Part shown: positions 14,266-22,526 of the stretch, in pieces
Layout of the letters: each line of letters begins with the position of its first letter
How positions within the stretch are numbered: position 1 is the stretch's first letter
Source of the DNA: Vibrio sp. ES.051
Lineage (GTDB): Bacteria; Pseudomonadota; Gammaproteobacteria; Enterobacterales; Vibrionaceae
Assembly: GCF_002563795.1 (NCBI RefSeq)
Contig: NZ_PDJL01000002.1
Coordinates: forward strand, 1-64,000
DNA: 64,000 nt
Direction: 5' to 3'
Notes under the pieces: generated by a model
Databases searched by the model: none
Told to the model about the DNA's origin: nothing
What the model saw: the letters and a program-made list of their open reading frames with translations, nothing else
Position numbers and translations under genes: made by a program

Positions 14266-15207
14266 TTATCTAAGGTGATCGGTTTTTTGCGTGATCATCG
14301 CGCGTAACCAATTTAGTGCCGGGTCATTTTCTCTGTCTCGGTGCCAGAATAAAGTGTATGCCATCGGCGGAAACTCCAGCGGTAGGGGAAGCACCACCAA
14401 GTCAAGCTGTTTGGCGGCGAGCTGCACAAAGTGACTTGGGGCGGTGAAGATAAAGTCGGTATATGAGCACAGGCTAGCGGCACTATTGAAATCGGGTACG
14501 GTCACGGCAATATCGCGATCGGCTCCGATATCGGCAAGACGATAATCCAACAGCCATCGTTCGTTACCATCACAGCGGACTTGTACGTGACGCAGGGCGA
14601 GATACGCATCTAGGTTCCAAGGTTGTTTTAGTGCCGGGTGATTTTTACGAATAATACACATTTGATGGTCGCGATAGATTTCTAGCTCGCTAATGTCGTT
14701 TGGTGGCAACAGGGTTAGTTTTGCATCATTAATGTCGATGTCTTTTCCAGTTAAACCAAAATCTAATTCACCGCGTTGGAGCATTTTAAAGGTGCTATCT
14801 AACCAAGGATGAGTACTGATCGTGACCCCAGGTGCCTGCTGAAATATAGCGGGTAAGAAGTGGGGAAGAATAAGCGAATATATGCTTTCGACCGCCGCAA
14901 TTTGAAAACGATATTCACTGCTTTGTGGACAAAATTCTTCGGGTTGTGTGAGCGCTTCTAATTGATTTATCAACAGATCCAGTTTCGGTTTTAAGAACAA
15001 AGCCCGGGGCGTGGGCGTCAATCCATGCGAGTTTCTAGTAAACAGCGGATCATTGAATTGGATGCGTAACTTGGCGAGTGACTTGCTTACCGCGGATTGA
15101 CTCAAGCACAGTCGATGTGCCGCCCGAGTGACGTTAAGCTCTTCTATCAATACTTTAAAACAAACCAGTAGGTTGAAATCAATACGAGCCAGCTTTTCGA
15201 TGTTCAC
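14266..15207 (-). CDS. LysR-family transcriptional regulator
   Basis: About 313 aa from a GTG start at 15207, chosen because GAGGAA lies at a proper distance upstream. An upstream ATG at 15237 lacks such a site. The N-terminal winged helix-turn-helix (LNVTRAAHRLCLSQSAVSKSLAKLR, residues ~21-45) is canonical, followed by a periplasmic-binding-like effector domain. It is divergently transcribed from the MFS exporter at 15314, a typical arrangement in which the regulator controls its neighbour. The ligand is unknown. Confidence 0.9.
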   Translation of the reverse strand: MNIEKLARIDFNLLVCFKVLIEELNVTRAAHRLCLSQSAVSKSLAKLRIQFNDPLFTRNSHGLTPTPRALFLKPKLDLLINQLEALTQPEEFCPQSSEYRFQIAAVESIYSLILPHFLPAIFQQAPGVTISTHPWLDSTFKMLQRGELDFGLTGKDIDINDAKLTLLPPNDISELEIYRDHQMCIIRKNHPALKQPWNLDAYLALRHVQVRCDGNERWLLDYRLADIGADRDIAVTVPDFNSAASLCSYTDFIFTAPSHFVQLAAKQLDLVVLPLPLEFPPMAYTLFWHRDRENDPALNWLRAMITQKTDHLR

Positions 15208-15313
15208 AATGAATTTCCTCAGGGGAATAATGATCATGATTATACATCATTTCTATTCATATCATTAGACGATTAAACTCAGGCGAAGTTCTTTGTTCAA
15301 TTTGGAGTGTTGT

Positions 15314-16507
15314 GTGCCTAGCCAGTTTTCTGATCGTAAAAAGCAAATGGCGTTATTGACCCTTTTGGTTCTCTTCAGTCCGCTTGCGATTGATATTTAT
15401 CTACCCGCGTTACCTCTTATCGCTTCCACTTTTCAGGTAGATGATGCTTTAGCACAAGACACGATCACTTGGTTCTTATTTGCGATGGGTGTCGGGCAAC
15501 TGTTTGCTGGCCCTTTGGCAGATAAACTCGGACGTCGAACTGTTGCATTGGGCGGTATCACCATTTACGCAATGAGCGCTTTATTGGCGTGGAGTGCTCA
15601 GAATATTGAGTGGATGTTGGTGTCCCGACTGCTACAAGGCTTAGGTGCGTGTGCGACATCGGTAGCAGCCTTTGCAACAGTTCGCGATCTCTTTGGGCCG
15701 GAAAAAAGCGGTAAGATGATCAGCTATCTCAATGGTGCGATCTGCTTTATTCCGGCATTAGCCCCTATTCTTGGTAGCTGGTTAACCCAGCAATTTGATT
15801 GGCGCGCTAACTTTAGCTTTATGGCTGGTTTTGCCTTCGTATCTGGTGCACTGATGTTTTTTATGATGAAGGAGACCAATCCCTCGACAAAGGGGCAGGC
15901 TTATTTCAAACCCAGTCGCTACTGGGCCGTACTGAGCACCCCGTCATTTATCTTTCATGCTTCGCTGTGCTTAATGGCGATGGCGGTGATTCTTGCTTAC
16001 GTGACTTCAGCGCCATCTGTTTTGATGACAGGCATGGGACTGTCGATGAATGAATTCACCTTTTGGTTTGGTGTAAATGCGGTGATAAACATTACGGCTT
16101 GTATGCTCGCGCCTAAGTTTATGGATCGCGTCGGTACACACAATACGCTTGTGGTAGGCATTTCGACGCTTGGTTTGGCAGGGGTGGTTATGATGGTCAT
16201 GAATGGTCAGAATACTGCGCTGTCTTTCATGTTGCCTATCTTTATGGCGTCGGTGGGGTTTGCGTTCATTCTTGGCGCTGCGGCTGGTAAAGCACTGGAA
16301 CCTTTTGGTGATAAAGCGGGAACAGCCGCAGCCCTGTTAGGCATGTTCCAAATGAGTGGTTCTGGGTTATTGGTGGGCACATTGCAGCGTGCGTCACTGG
16401 AACCACAAACTCTGATTGCAATTCATATGTGGGCTTTATTACCGGCGTTGGTTATTCTATTTACAAAAGCGGGTAAGAATTGGCACGCGAGCTTTGTTAA
16501 AGCGTAA
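15314..16507 (+). CDS. Bcr/CflA-type MFS multidrug exporter
   Basis: About 397 aa with 12 predicted membrane helices. The drug:H+ antiporter motifs DIYLPALP (near residue 27) and GQLFAGPLADKLGRR (MFS motif A) are clear and fit the Bcr/CflA 12-helix family, which exports bicyclomycin, florfenicol or similar compounds. GTG 15314 is preferred as start because GGAG precedes it by six bases. An in-frame TTG exists at 15293. It is divergent from a LysR gene that probably regulates it. The substrate cannot be told from sequence. Confidence 0.9.
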   Translation: MPSQFSDRKKQMALLTLLVLFSPLAIDIYLPALPLIASTFQVDDALAQDTITWFLFAMGVGQLFAGPLADKLGRRTVALGGITIYAMSALLAWSAQNIEWMLVSRLLQGLGACATSVAAFATVRDLFGPEKSGKMISYLNGAICFIPALAPILGSWLTQQFDWRANFSFMAGFAFVSGALMFFMMKETNPSTKGQAYFKPSRYWAVLSTPSFIFHASLCLMAMAVILAYVTSAPSVLMTGMGLSMNEFTFWFGVNAVINITACMLAPKFMDRVGTHNTLVVGISTLGLAGVVMMVMNGQNTALSFMLPIFMASVGFAFILGAAAGKALEPFGDKAGTAAALLGMFQMSGSGLLVGTLQRASLEPQTLIAIHMWALLPALVILFTKAGKNWHASFVKA

Positions 16508-16598
16508 ATCAGTGCAATTTAGTATTTTCCAATGTGACTAACGCGTGTATATTTGTTGTTCAGACTTTTCCTGACATCATAACGGAACTCAAAAAGTA

Positions 16599-16883
16599 AT
16601 GTCGTTAACCACGTATGAAATGGCTCGTATTCTAGAGCAAATGGAAGAATCGCCGGAAAAGGTGATGTTTGGCAAGTTGCTGAATGAGCTGGGTAACCAA
16701 AGCTCCGAGCGCATTCGTAGTGCGGCAAAACAAGTACCTTTACCAATCTTGCGTGATATTGTGTACCAATTTCAACAAGTGATTGAGTCGCGCAAAGGTG
16801 AGCAAGTTGAGCTGTTAGCAAAAGATCTTGCTCAACAGGGTATCTCAGCCGATGAGCTTCTTGCTTACTTGAATAAACAATAA
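16599..16883 (+). CDS. Small H-NS oligomerisation-domain-like protein
   Basis: 94 aa, entirely helical in appearance, with no signal peptide. Residues ~37-94 align by eye with the N-terminal dimerisation half of H-NS. Both show an IR..A pattern, a leucine/isoleucine-rich helix, a V..(S/N)R(K/R).E segment and a final (Q/D)GI(S/D)..ELL..L motif. The C-terminal DNA-binding domain of H-NS (TWTGQGRTP type) is absent. This is inference from pattern, not a database match. If right, it could modulate H-NS by forming mixed oligomers. The Shine-Dalgarno site is weak. A strong terminator follows. Confidence 0.65.
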   Translation: MSLTTYEMARILEQMEESPEKVMFGKLLNELGNQSSERIRSAAKQVPLPILRDIVYQFQQVIESRKGEQVELLAKDLAQQGISADELLAYLNKQ

Positions 16884-16886
16884 AAA

Positions 16887-16911
16887 ATCCCCGCCATGGC
16901 GGGGATTTTTA
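16887..16911. terminator. Terminator between the H-NS-like gene and bufD
   Basis: Stem ATCCCCGCC/GGCGGGGAT flanked by A-run and T-run. It serves the rightward gene and probably the leftward buf operon. The restored bufD stop codon lies in its T-tail. Confidence 0.92.
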
Positions 16912-17363
16912 TCGCGTCAATTTGTTCTTTATAATATGGTCGATGGAAATGATTCCCGGTCCCCATACGATAACCACTAAAGTCATGAATCCCCACAACT
17001 GATGGTCATAGAACCCTTTTCCCACAAGACAGGATAAGAGATGACCGCGATGATATTGAACACAAACAGAATCGCTGCCATCGGGCGGGTAATCAATCCC
17101 AGCGCTAAAAATACTGGTAGAATTAACTCAGCAGCCGTTCCCATGTAGGCCGCTAGCTCCCAAGGCAAAAGTGGCACTTGGTATTCCAATTCGAATAGAT
17201 ACAGCGTGCTATCCCAAGAAGAAACTTTGATTAGCCCTGAATTAAAGAACACCCATGCAACCCACAAGCGACAAAAGAGAAGTAGTAAAGGGACAAAGCC
17301 AGCTTGTAAGGTACTGATCAAATCGTCGTACCGATTGACTAAGTGTTTAACCGTATTCGTCAT
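16909..17363 (-). pseudogene. bufD: DoxX-family membrane protein BufD, frameshifted
   Basis: The open frame 17363-16983 encodes 126 aa with DoxX features (RLWVAWVFFNSGLIK, AAYMGTAAELILPVFLALGL). It ends abruptly in an out-of-family tail (SMTISCGDS). Restoring one base in the AAAAGGG run at 17014-17020 continues the frame as GFYDHQLWGFMTLVVIVWGPG and ends at a stop at 16909-16911, giving 151 aa, the normal DoxX length. So there is a one-base deletion in a homopolymer, either real or a sequencing error. As last gene of the buf operon, the protein is an inner-membrane DoxX-like component of unknown exact role. It starts 10 nt after bufC. Confidence 0.85.
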
Positions 17364-17373
17364 AGAGTGCTCC

Positions 17374-18132
17374 TTAGATTGATTTCAATGTAAAACCGTC
17401 AACGAGATCGAATGCCATGATGCTATTAAGGTGAGCGAGCAAAGCTTCGGGTATTTCGCTCAAACTCTGCTTCTGCTCTAAACATTGCAGCAGTTGAAAA
17501 ACACCGGTATCGAGTGCGTGGCATAGAGCTTCTCCATTGGCTTGCATCGAGATGACCCCTTGCTGTAATTGATTGATATTGAGCTGTTCAAAGTCTTGGG
17601 TTTGCATTGCACGGAATAAATCAAACACGGCGTAGTTGGAGTCAAAGCTGCGGCTGCCGGTACGCAAATGAAACACCAATTGAGGTTGTTGCTCTGCCGT
17701 CACTTGAGCCAGTGCAGATAAAGGAATTCGATTTGGCTTTGCGACTTTCTCACTCTGTATTTGTCGAGCTAAGTCCATACTCCATTCAAACTTTGCTACT
17801 TCAGGGACGTACGGGGCTTGAGCGATGACCTGACTAAACTGCATAATCGTATCTTGAAAGCCAGCACCATAATGTACAACATTACCTTCAGCTAAGGGGT
17901 GAGAAAGGACGTGCTGACGAGCGATTTGCGCGAAGCACTCATCCCCGATTAACGCTTCAACCATTGGGTAGGTCGCCGATAAAACCTCGCTTAAGCTAAT
18001 GATAAAATGGTTGCGGTAAATCTGGATACGCTCGTTAGCGGTAAACTCGTCACTCACAATGTCGCATTCTTCACCGAGCGCTTGATAATATAGGGCTTTA
18101 GCAAATTGACTCTGCAAGGTCGCGAGATTCAT
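17374..18132 (-). CDS. bufC: BufC/HvfC-type RiPP maturation partner (DUF2063)
   Basis: 252 aa, soluble. The N-terminal DUF2063 region begins LQSQFAKALYYQ and contains IQIYRNHFIISLSEVLSATYPMVEALIGDECF, a typical signature of this family. In studied bufferin and methanobactin-like systems the partner forms a complex with the MNIO enzyme and binds the precursor. The start codon overlaps the bufB stop by 4 nt, indicating coupled translation. The name is given by family and gene order, not by direct functional evidence in this organism. Confidence 0.88.
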   Translation of the reverse strand: MNLATLQSQFAKALYYQALGEECDIVSDEFTANERIQIYRNHFIISLSEVLSATYPMVEALIGDECFAQIARQHVLSHPLAEGNVVHYGAGFQDTIMQFSQVIAQAPYVPEVAKFEWSMDLARQIQSEKVAKPNRIPLSALAQVTAEQQPQLVFHLRTGSRSFDSNYAVFDLFRAMQTQDFEQLNINQLQQGVISMQANGEALCHALDTGVFQLLQCLEQKQSLSEIPEALLAHLNSIMAFDLVDGFTLKSI

Positions 18133-19037
18133 GACGCTTTCCTTTTGCTCTTTTGGTCAATTAAATGGTTTTGCTGCAATAGTGAGGATGCTTTTTCTGC
18201 TTCGCCAAGGAGGATTTCTGGTGCTGGAATATCCAGATCCCATTCAATCAACGTATGGCGAGGGCCGTGTTTTTGCGTCCAACTGGCGAATAGTTGCCAC
18301 ACTTCATCACTGACGGGACGGCTGTGAGTATCAATCCAGATCGCACCGTTATCCCATTGTTTAATCGTAAAACCTGCCAAATGGATCTCGTCGACTTTGT
18401 CGGCTGGAATCGCATCTAGGTATGTGTCGCAATCAAAACCGTGATTGAAGGCGGAAACATATACGTTATTTAAGTCGAGCAATAAACGACAGTCGGTGCG
18501 CTTTTGTACTTCGGTAAGAAAGTCCCATTCACTGATGGTTGAATGGTGAAACTGCACATAACTAGATGGGTTCTCAATGAGGATTTCACGTTGTAGATGT
18601 TCTTGCACTTCAAGCACGTTGCGAGTGAAGACTTGCAGCGCTTCTTCCGTGTAAGGCAAGGGAAGTAGATCATTGAAGTAGTGACCACTATTTTCACTCC
18701 AGCTTAAATGGTCAGAGACGAAGAGCGGATCCATTGTATTTATCAATGCTTTTAGTTGCGCTAAATGTTTCGGATTCACACGTTCCACCGAGCCCAGCGA
18801 TAAACCAATACCGTGGCAACTGATTTGGTAATGCTCGCGCAGTGCTTGCAGTTGATGATGCTCTGCTGAGTTGGGTTGAAAGTAGTTCTCGCTGTGGACT
18901 TCTAACCACGACAACTCAGGTTTATGTTGGCTAAAATAATCGAGATGAGGGGAGCGTAATCCGACGCCAGCAAGAGGATGGAAAGAGTGATGTTTCACGT
19001 GAAACTCCTTTTCTGGTTGGCGAGTAACTGGGGGCAT
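18129..19037 (-). CDS. bufB: BufB, multinuclear non-heme iron oxidase (MNIO, DUF692)
   Basis: 302 aa with a TIM-barrel DUF692 signature. Candidate iron ligands fit the family pattern: Glu46/His48/Glu50 in LEVHSE, His75 in CHGIGLS, His110 in VSDHLSWS, Glu155 in IENPSSY, Asp/Asn in LLLDLNNVYV, His219 in IHLAGF, Asp236/His238 in IDTHSRP and Glu265 in LIEWD. MNIOs modify cysteines of ribosomal peptides. In bufferins they are reported to form thiooxazole-type heterocycles. Its substrate is presumably BufA1, encoded 43 nt upstream. Codons 12-17 (FHVKH region) contain a near-perfect parS. Confidence 0.92.
   Translation of the reverse strand: MPPVTRQPEKEFHVKHHSFHPLAGVGLRSPHLDYFSQHKPELSWLEVHSENYFQPNSAEHHQLQALREHYQISCHGIGLSLGSVERVNPKHLAQLKALINTMDPLFVSDHLSWSENSGHYFNDLLPLPYTEEALQVFTRNVLEVQEHLQREILIENPSSYVQFHHSTISEWDFLTEVQKRTDCRLLLDLNNVYVSAFNHGFDCDTYLDAIPADKVDEIHLAGFTIKQWDNGAIWIDTHSRPVSDEVWQLFASWTQKHGPRHTLIEWDLDIPAPEILLGEAEKASSLLQQNHLIDQKSKRKAS
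18991..19006. promoter_or_regulatory. parS-like site in the 5' end of bufB
   Basis: TGTTTCACGTGAAACT, 15 of 16 positions of the parS palindrome, embedded in coding sequence. Confidence 0.75.
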
Positions 19038-19080
19038 TGGTTAAAGTGCAACGCGCCCCACAGAAACTTGTGACGTTGAG

Positions 19081-19341
19081 TTATGATTCGCTGGTGCTAC
19101 CGCCAGCCAATTTGTCACACAATCCTTTAGGAACGACAACAAAGGCATCTTTTTGGTGGTCTTCTTTCGAGGTACCCGCGCAAGAGCTGTTTTTCGTTGC
19201 GCAGTCATTCTTACCGGCCTTCGCTACGCCATAACACTTTTCTTTTTCTGCTGCGACAGCAGGGGCTGCGGTGAGCATGCTGCCACCAAGCGCGAGAAGG
19301 CCAGTAACAGCCGCAGTAACTGCAAGATTCGACTTTTTCAT
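19081..19341 (-). CDS. bufA1: BufA1 bufferin precursor peptide (DUF2282)
   Basis: 86 aa from ATG 19341, which has GAGGAA at the right distance. An upstream in-frame start at 19443 has no ribosome site. It carries a Sec-type signal peptide ([19 protein letters not shown] core, APAVAA cleavage region near residue 31) and a short mature part with exactly four cysteines: Cys36, Cys47, Cys54 and Cys75. This is the DUF2282 (bufferin 1) pattern. Bufferins are periplasmic RiPPs that bind copper after cysteine modification. It is the first gene of a leftward bufA1-B-C-D operon. Expression is probably induced by metal stress, but no regulator lies adjacent. Confidence 0.9.
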   Translation of the reverse strand: MKKSNLAVTAAVTGLLALGGSMLTAAPAVAAEKEKCYGVAKAGKNDCATKNSSCAGTSKEDHQKDAFVVVPKGLCDKLAGGSTSES

Positions 19342-19583
19342 AACAATTTCCTCTGAATGATTTCCTTTAATTTCCGGTAAGCAAGCCAATCTTTGTGTTG
19401 ATGTACAATATTTATCCACTTGCTTAGAATAAAAGATAGACACAGCAAGGGAAAACTTTCATTGGAATTGATGGTGTGAATGGTTTTTGGGGGTGCGAAT
19501 CGAGATAACCAGTTGAATGTCAGTTCAAAAAAACAACGAATTTTTTATCAATTTTTGTCTAAACAGCACCCAGTTGTTTAGGT

Positions 19584-19613
19584 TATAATCGGTTTTTATG
19601 TATAAAAAACCAG
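19584..19613 (+). promoter_or_regulatory. uvrD promoter -10 and LexA-like box
   Basis: A consensus -10 TATAAT at 19584-19589 is followed at 19598-19613 by ATGT-N8-CCAG. This resembles the CTGT-N8-CCAG LexA box in front of E. coli uvrD, with one mismatch to it. It lies about 10 nt before the start codon. SOS control is therefore plausible but unproven. Confidence 0.55.
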
Positions 19614-19622
19614 TAGCTCATC

Positions 19623-21797
19623 ATGATGGATCCATCTCTATTACTCGACGGCTTGAACGATAAACAGCGTGAAGCCGTCGCAGCTCCTCTAGAAAACTTA
19701 CTCGTCCTTGCTGGTGCAGGGAGCGGTAAGACTCGCGTTCTTGTTCACCGTATCGCTTGGCTAATGTCAGTCGAGCAAGCTTCTCCGTTCTCGATCATGT
19801 CCGTCACCTTTACTAATAAAGCCGCCGCAGAGATGCGTGGTCGTATTGAAGAATTGATGATGGGTAGTGCATCTGGCATGTGGAATGGCACCTTCCACGG
19901 TATTTGTCACCGCATTTTGCGTGCGCACTATCTTGATGCCAAGCTACCGGAAGACTTTCAAATTATCGACAGTGATGATCAGCAACGCTTGTTGAAGCGC
20001 CTGATAAAAGCGCAAAACTTAGATGAGAAGCAATGGCCTGCACGTCAGGTTGCTTGGTGGATCAATGGTAAGAAGGACGAAGGATTACGCCCATCGCATA
20101 TCGACGCCTACCACGACCCCGTGACCAAAACGAACCTACAGCTGTACACTGCTTACCAAGAGGCGTGTGATCGTGCGGGCTTAGTCGACTTTGCGGAGAT
20201 TCTTCTACGTGCACACGAACTACTGCGCGATAATAAATTTGTCCGTGAGCATTACCAAGCGCGTTTTAAGCACATTTTGGTCGATGAGTTCCAAGACACC
20301 AATAACATCCAGTACGCTTGGCTGCGCATGATGGCTGGCCCTGATTGTCACGTGATGATCGTGGGGGATGACGATCAGTCGATTTATGGCTGGCGTGGTG
20401 CAAAAGTGGAGAATATTGAGAAGTTCACGCTGGAGTTTCCGAGCGTCAATACTATTCGTCTGGAGCAAAACTACCGTTCCACAAAGACGATTCTCGAAGC
20501 TTCAAACACCTTGATTGCCAATAATACTGAACGCATGGGCAAAGAGCTTTGGACTGATGGCCTCGAGGGGGAGCCTATCTCGGTTTACAGTGCTTACAAT
20601 GAACTGGATGAAGCCCGTTTTTCGGTAAACAAAATCAAAGAGTGGCAGGAGAACGGCGGAGCTTTGAGTGAGGCCGCGATGTTGTATCGTAATAACGCAC
20701 AATCTCGTGTTCTTGAAGAAGCGTTAATTCAGGCGGGGTTGCCATACCGTATTTATGGCGGTATGCGATTCTTCGAACGGTTGGAAATTCGAGATGCACT
20801 GAGTTACCTGCGTTTGATCGGTAACCGAAATGATGATGCGGCTTTTGAGCGTGTGGTGAATACCCCGACACGTGGTTTGGGGGACAAAACGTTGGAAACC
20901 ATTCGTCGTGCGGCGCGCGATCGTGGCTGCACGATGTGGGAAGCTTGTGTGGCGATGCTTGATGAGCAAGTGCTATCAGGCCGTGCTGCAGGGGCGTTAA
21001 GTCGTTTTATTGAGTTAATTACGGCACTGGAAGATGATACGCTCGAAATGCCATTGCACGAGCAAACTGACCATGTCATTAAGTATTCAGGTTTGTTTGC
21101 GATGTACGAGCAAGAGAAAGGCGAAAAGTCTAAAGCGCGTATTGAAAACTTGGAAGAATTGGTGACGGCAACGCGTCAATTTGAGAAACCAGAAGAAGCG
21201 GAAGAGATGTCAATGCTGACGGCTTTCTTAACCCATGCGGCACTGGAGGCGGGGGAAGGCCAAGCAGACGAATTCGAGGACGCGGTTCAGTTAATGACAT
21301 TGCACAGCGCGAAAGGTCTGGAATTCCCGTTGGTGTTTATGGTGGGTGTGGAAGAGGGCATGTTCCCAAGCCAGATGTCGGCTGAAGAGGCAGGGCGCCT
21401 AGAAGAAGAGCGCCGCCTTTGCTACGTAGGCATCACGCGTGCAATGCAAAAACTGTACATCACTTACGCAGAGATGCGCCGTCTGTATGGTCAGGATAAG
21501 TACCACAAACCGTCACGTTTTATTCGTGAATTGCCAGAAACGTGTTTGGATGAAGTTCGAATGAAGGCGCAAGTCAGCCGACCTTCGACCACTGGTCGAT
21601 TTAGCCAGACTGCAGTCAAAGAAAACTTTAATGAAACGGGCTTTGCCTTGGGGGCTCGGGTGATGCATCCAAAGTTTGGTGAGGGGACGATCATCAACTT
21701 TGAAGGCAGTGGGCCACAAAGCCGAGTACAGATTGCGTTCAATGGTGAAGGTATTAAGTGGTTAGTGACTGCTTATGCGAGACTTGAAAGGTTGTGA
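19623..21797 (+). CDS. uvrD: DNA helicase II UvrD
   Basis: A 724-aa superfamily 1A 3'-5' helicase for nucleotide excision repair and methyl-directed mismatch repair. Visible motifs are Walker A GAGSGKT (residues 31-37), VTFTNKAAAEMR (Ia), VDEFQDTN (II, DExx), GDDDQSIYGWRGA (III), EQNYRST (IV), TLHSAKGLEFPLVF (V) and RRLCYVGITRA (VI). The C-terminal Tudor-like tail with GEGTIINFEG that contacts RNA polymerase is present. Length matches E. coli UvrD (720 aa). Confidence 0.98.
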   Translation: MMDPSLLLDGLNDKQREAVAAPLENLLVLAGAGSGKTRVLVHRIAWLMSVEQASPFSIMSVTFTNKAAAEMRGRIEELMMGSASGMWNGTFHGICHRILRAHYLDAKLPEDFQIIDSDDQQRLLKRLIKAQNLDEKQWPARQVAWWINGKKDEGLRPSHIDAYHDPVTKTNLQLYTAYQEACDRAGLVDFAEILLRAHELLRDNKFVREHYQARFKHILVDEFQDTNNIQYAWLRMMAGPDCHVMIVGDDDQSIYGWRGAKVENIEKFTLEFPSVNTIRLEQNYRSTKTILEASNTLIANNTERMGKELWTDGLEGEPISVYSAYNELDEARFSVNKIKEWQENGGALSEAAMLYRNNAQSRVLEEALIQAGLPYRIYGGMRFFERLEIRDALSYLRLIGNRNDDAAFERVVNTPTRGLGDKTLETIRRAARDRGCTMWEACVAMLDEQVLSGRAAGALSRFIELITALEDDTLEMPLHEQTDHVIKYSGLFAMYEQEKGEKSKARIENLEELVTATRQFEKPEEAEEMSMLTAFLTHAALEAGEGQADEFEDAVQLMTLHSAKGLEFPLVFMVGVEEGMFPSQMSAEEAGRLEEERRLCYVGITRAMQKLYITYAEMRRLYGQDKYHKPSRFIRELPETCLDEVRMKAQVSRPSTTGRFSQTAVKENFNETGFALGARVMHPKFGEGTIINFEGSGPQSRVQIAFNGEGIKWLVTAYARLERL

Positions 21798-21849
21798 GTT
21801 CTTTATTGTTTTTAAGTTGTTGATTTTTATTGTTTAAAATAAAAAAAAG

Positions 21850-21867
21850 GAGCTGCTTTGGCAGCTC
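21850..21867 (-). terminator. Hairpin with T-run on the minus strand
   Basis: Stem GAGCTGC/GCAGCTC with loop TTTG. On the minus strand it is followed by CCTTTTTTTT, so it may be a second terminator for the CsrB-like RNA. On the plus strand it can act only weakly for uvrD. Confidence 0.6.
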
Positions 21868-21911
21868 TTGTGGTCTCTGAGTAGGATAGGCTTCAGTTGC
21901 GACGCAGACAA

Positions 21912-22329
21912 AGAAAAACCCCGAGGGCTTGCGCCCATCGGGGTTGTGGTCTTACTTGCAGCAATCCAGCTACTCAAAGTGCTCCTTGCATCAAATCCTT
22001 GATAGCGTGCTGTATTCCTTCAGCTTAATCCTTTCATCGCCATCCTAGCGGTGTCCTTGACCTTATCCTGGTCTGCTAACCATCCTCGTTAGCTATCATC
22101 ACTTGTTCCCTGAGCGGTGTCCATGACATCATCCTGATGTTCAGTCCTTGCCTCGTCCAGAGGTGTCCATTGCCGTCCTTAGTAGCAACCATCCTAGTCA
22201 CTATTGATTCCGTTCAATGTCCTATTTTGCAATCCATGCCCGACTATTCATCCTGAATAACCGTTTCTTCTTCCTGAAGTTCACCAAGTCCGTGGTGTTT
22301 CCTGTTCCGTGTCAGCATCCTTCCGACAC
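21912..22329 (-). ncRNA. csrB: CsrB-family small RNA (CsrA/RsmA sponge)
   Basis: Read on the minus strand, this 730-nt gene-free interval holds about 27 GGA triplets in roughly 418 nt. Many sit in AGGA or AGGATG contexts at the tips of small stem-loops (for example TTCAGGATGAA, CATCAGGATGATG, CACCTCTGGACGAGG), exactly the layout of CsrB/CsrC. The 3' part carries GTAGCTGGATTGCTGC, very close to GTAGCTGGAATGCTGC of E. coli CsrB. It ends in a strong terminator, stem CCCCGA.GGGC/GCCC.TCGGGG with a TTTTTC tail (21912-21942). Such RNAs titrate CsrA and are normally transcribed under GacA/VarA-type control. Several CsrB paralogues occur per Vibrio genome, so the letter is uncertain. Confidence 0.9.
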
Positions 22330-22331
22330 GA

Positions 22332-22359
22332 TTAATATTACGCGTTTCACGATGCCCAA
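22332..22359 (-). promoter_or_regulatory. Putative promoter of the CsrB-like RNA
   Basis: On the minus strand, TTGGGC (22359-22354) and TATTAA (22337-22332) are separated by 16 nt, just upstream of the first hairpin (GTGTCGGAAGGATGCTGACAC). The start site near 22325-22329 is inferred. Confidence 0.5.
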
Positions 22360-22526
22360 CAACGGTCACAACTCACATTTTGCTAAATCTCATATGTTTA
22401 AAAAAGATACATATCCTTTTTATTCAAAGTCTTATGTTTATTTTTGTTCTCTTTTACCTATAAAGAAAGAGAGGTTGGCTTACCCCCTTGTGAGATATCT
22501 CGCACAAGGGGGCGAGCAAAACAGGC

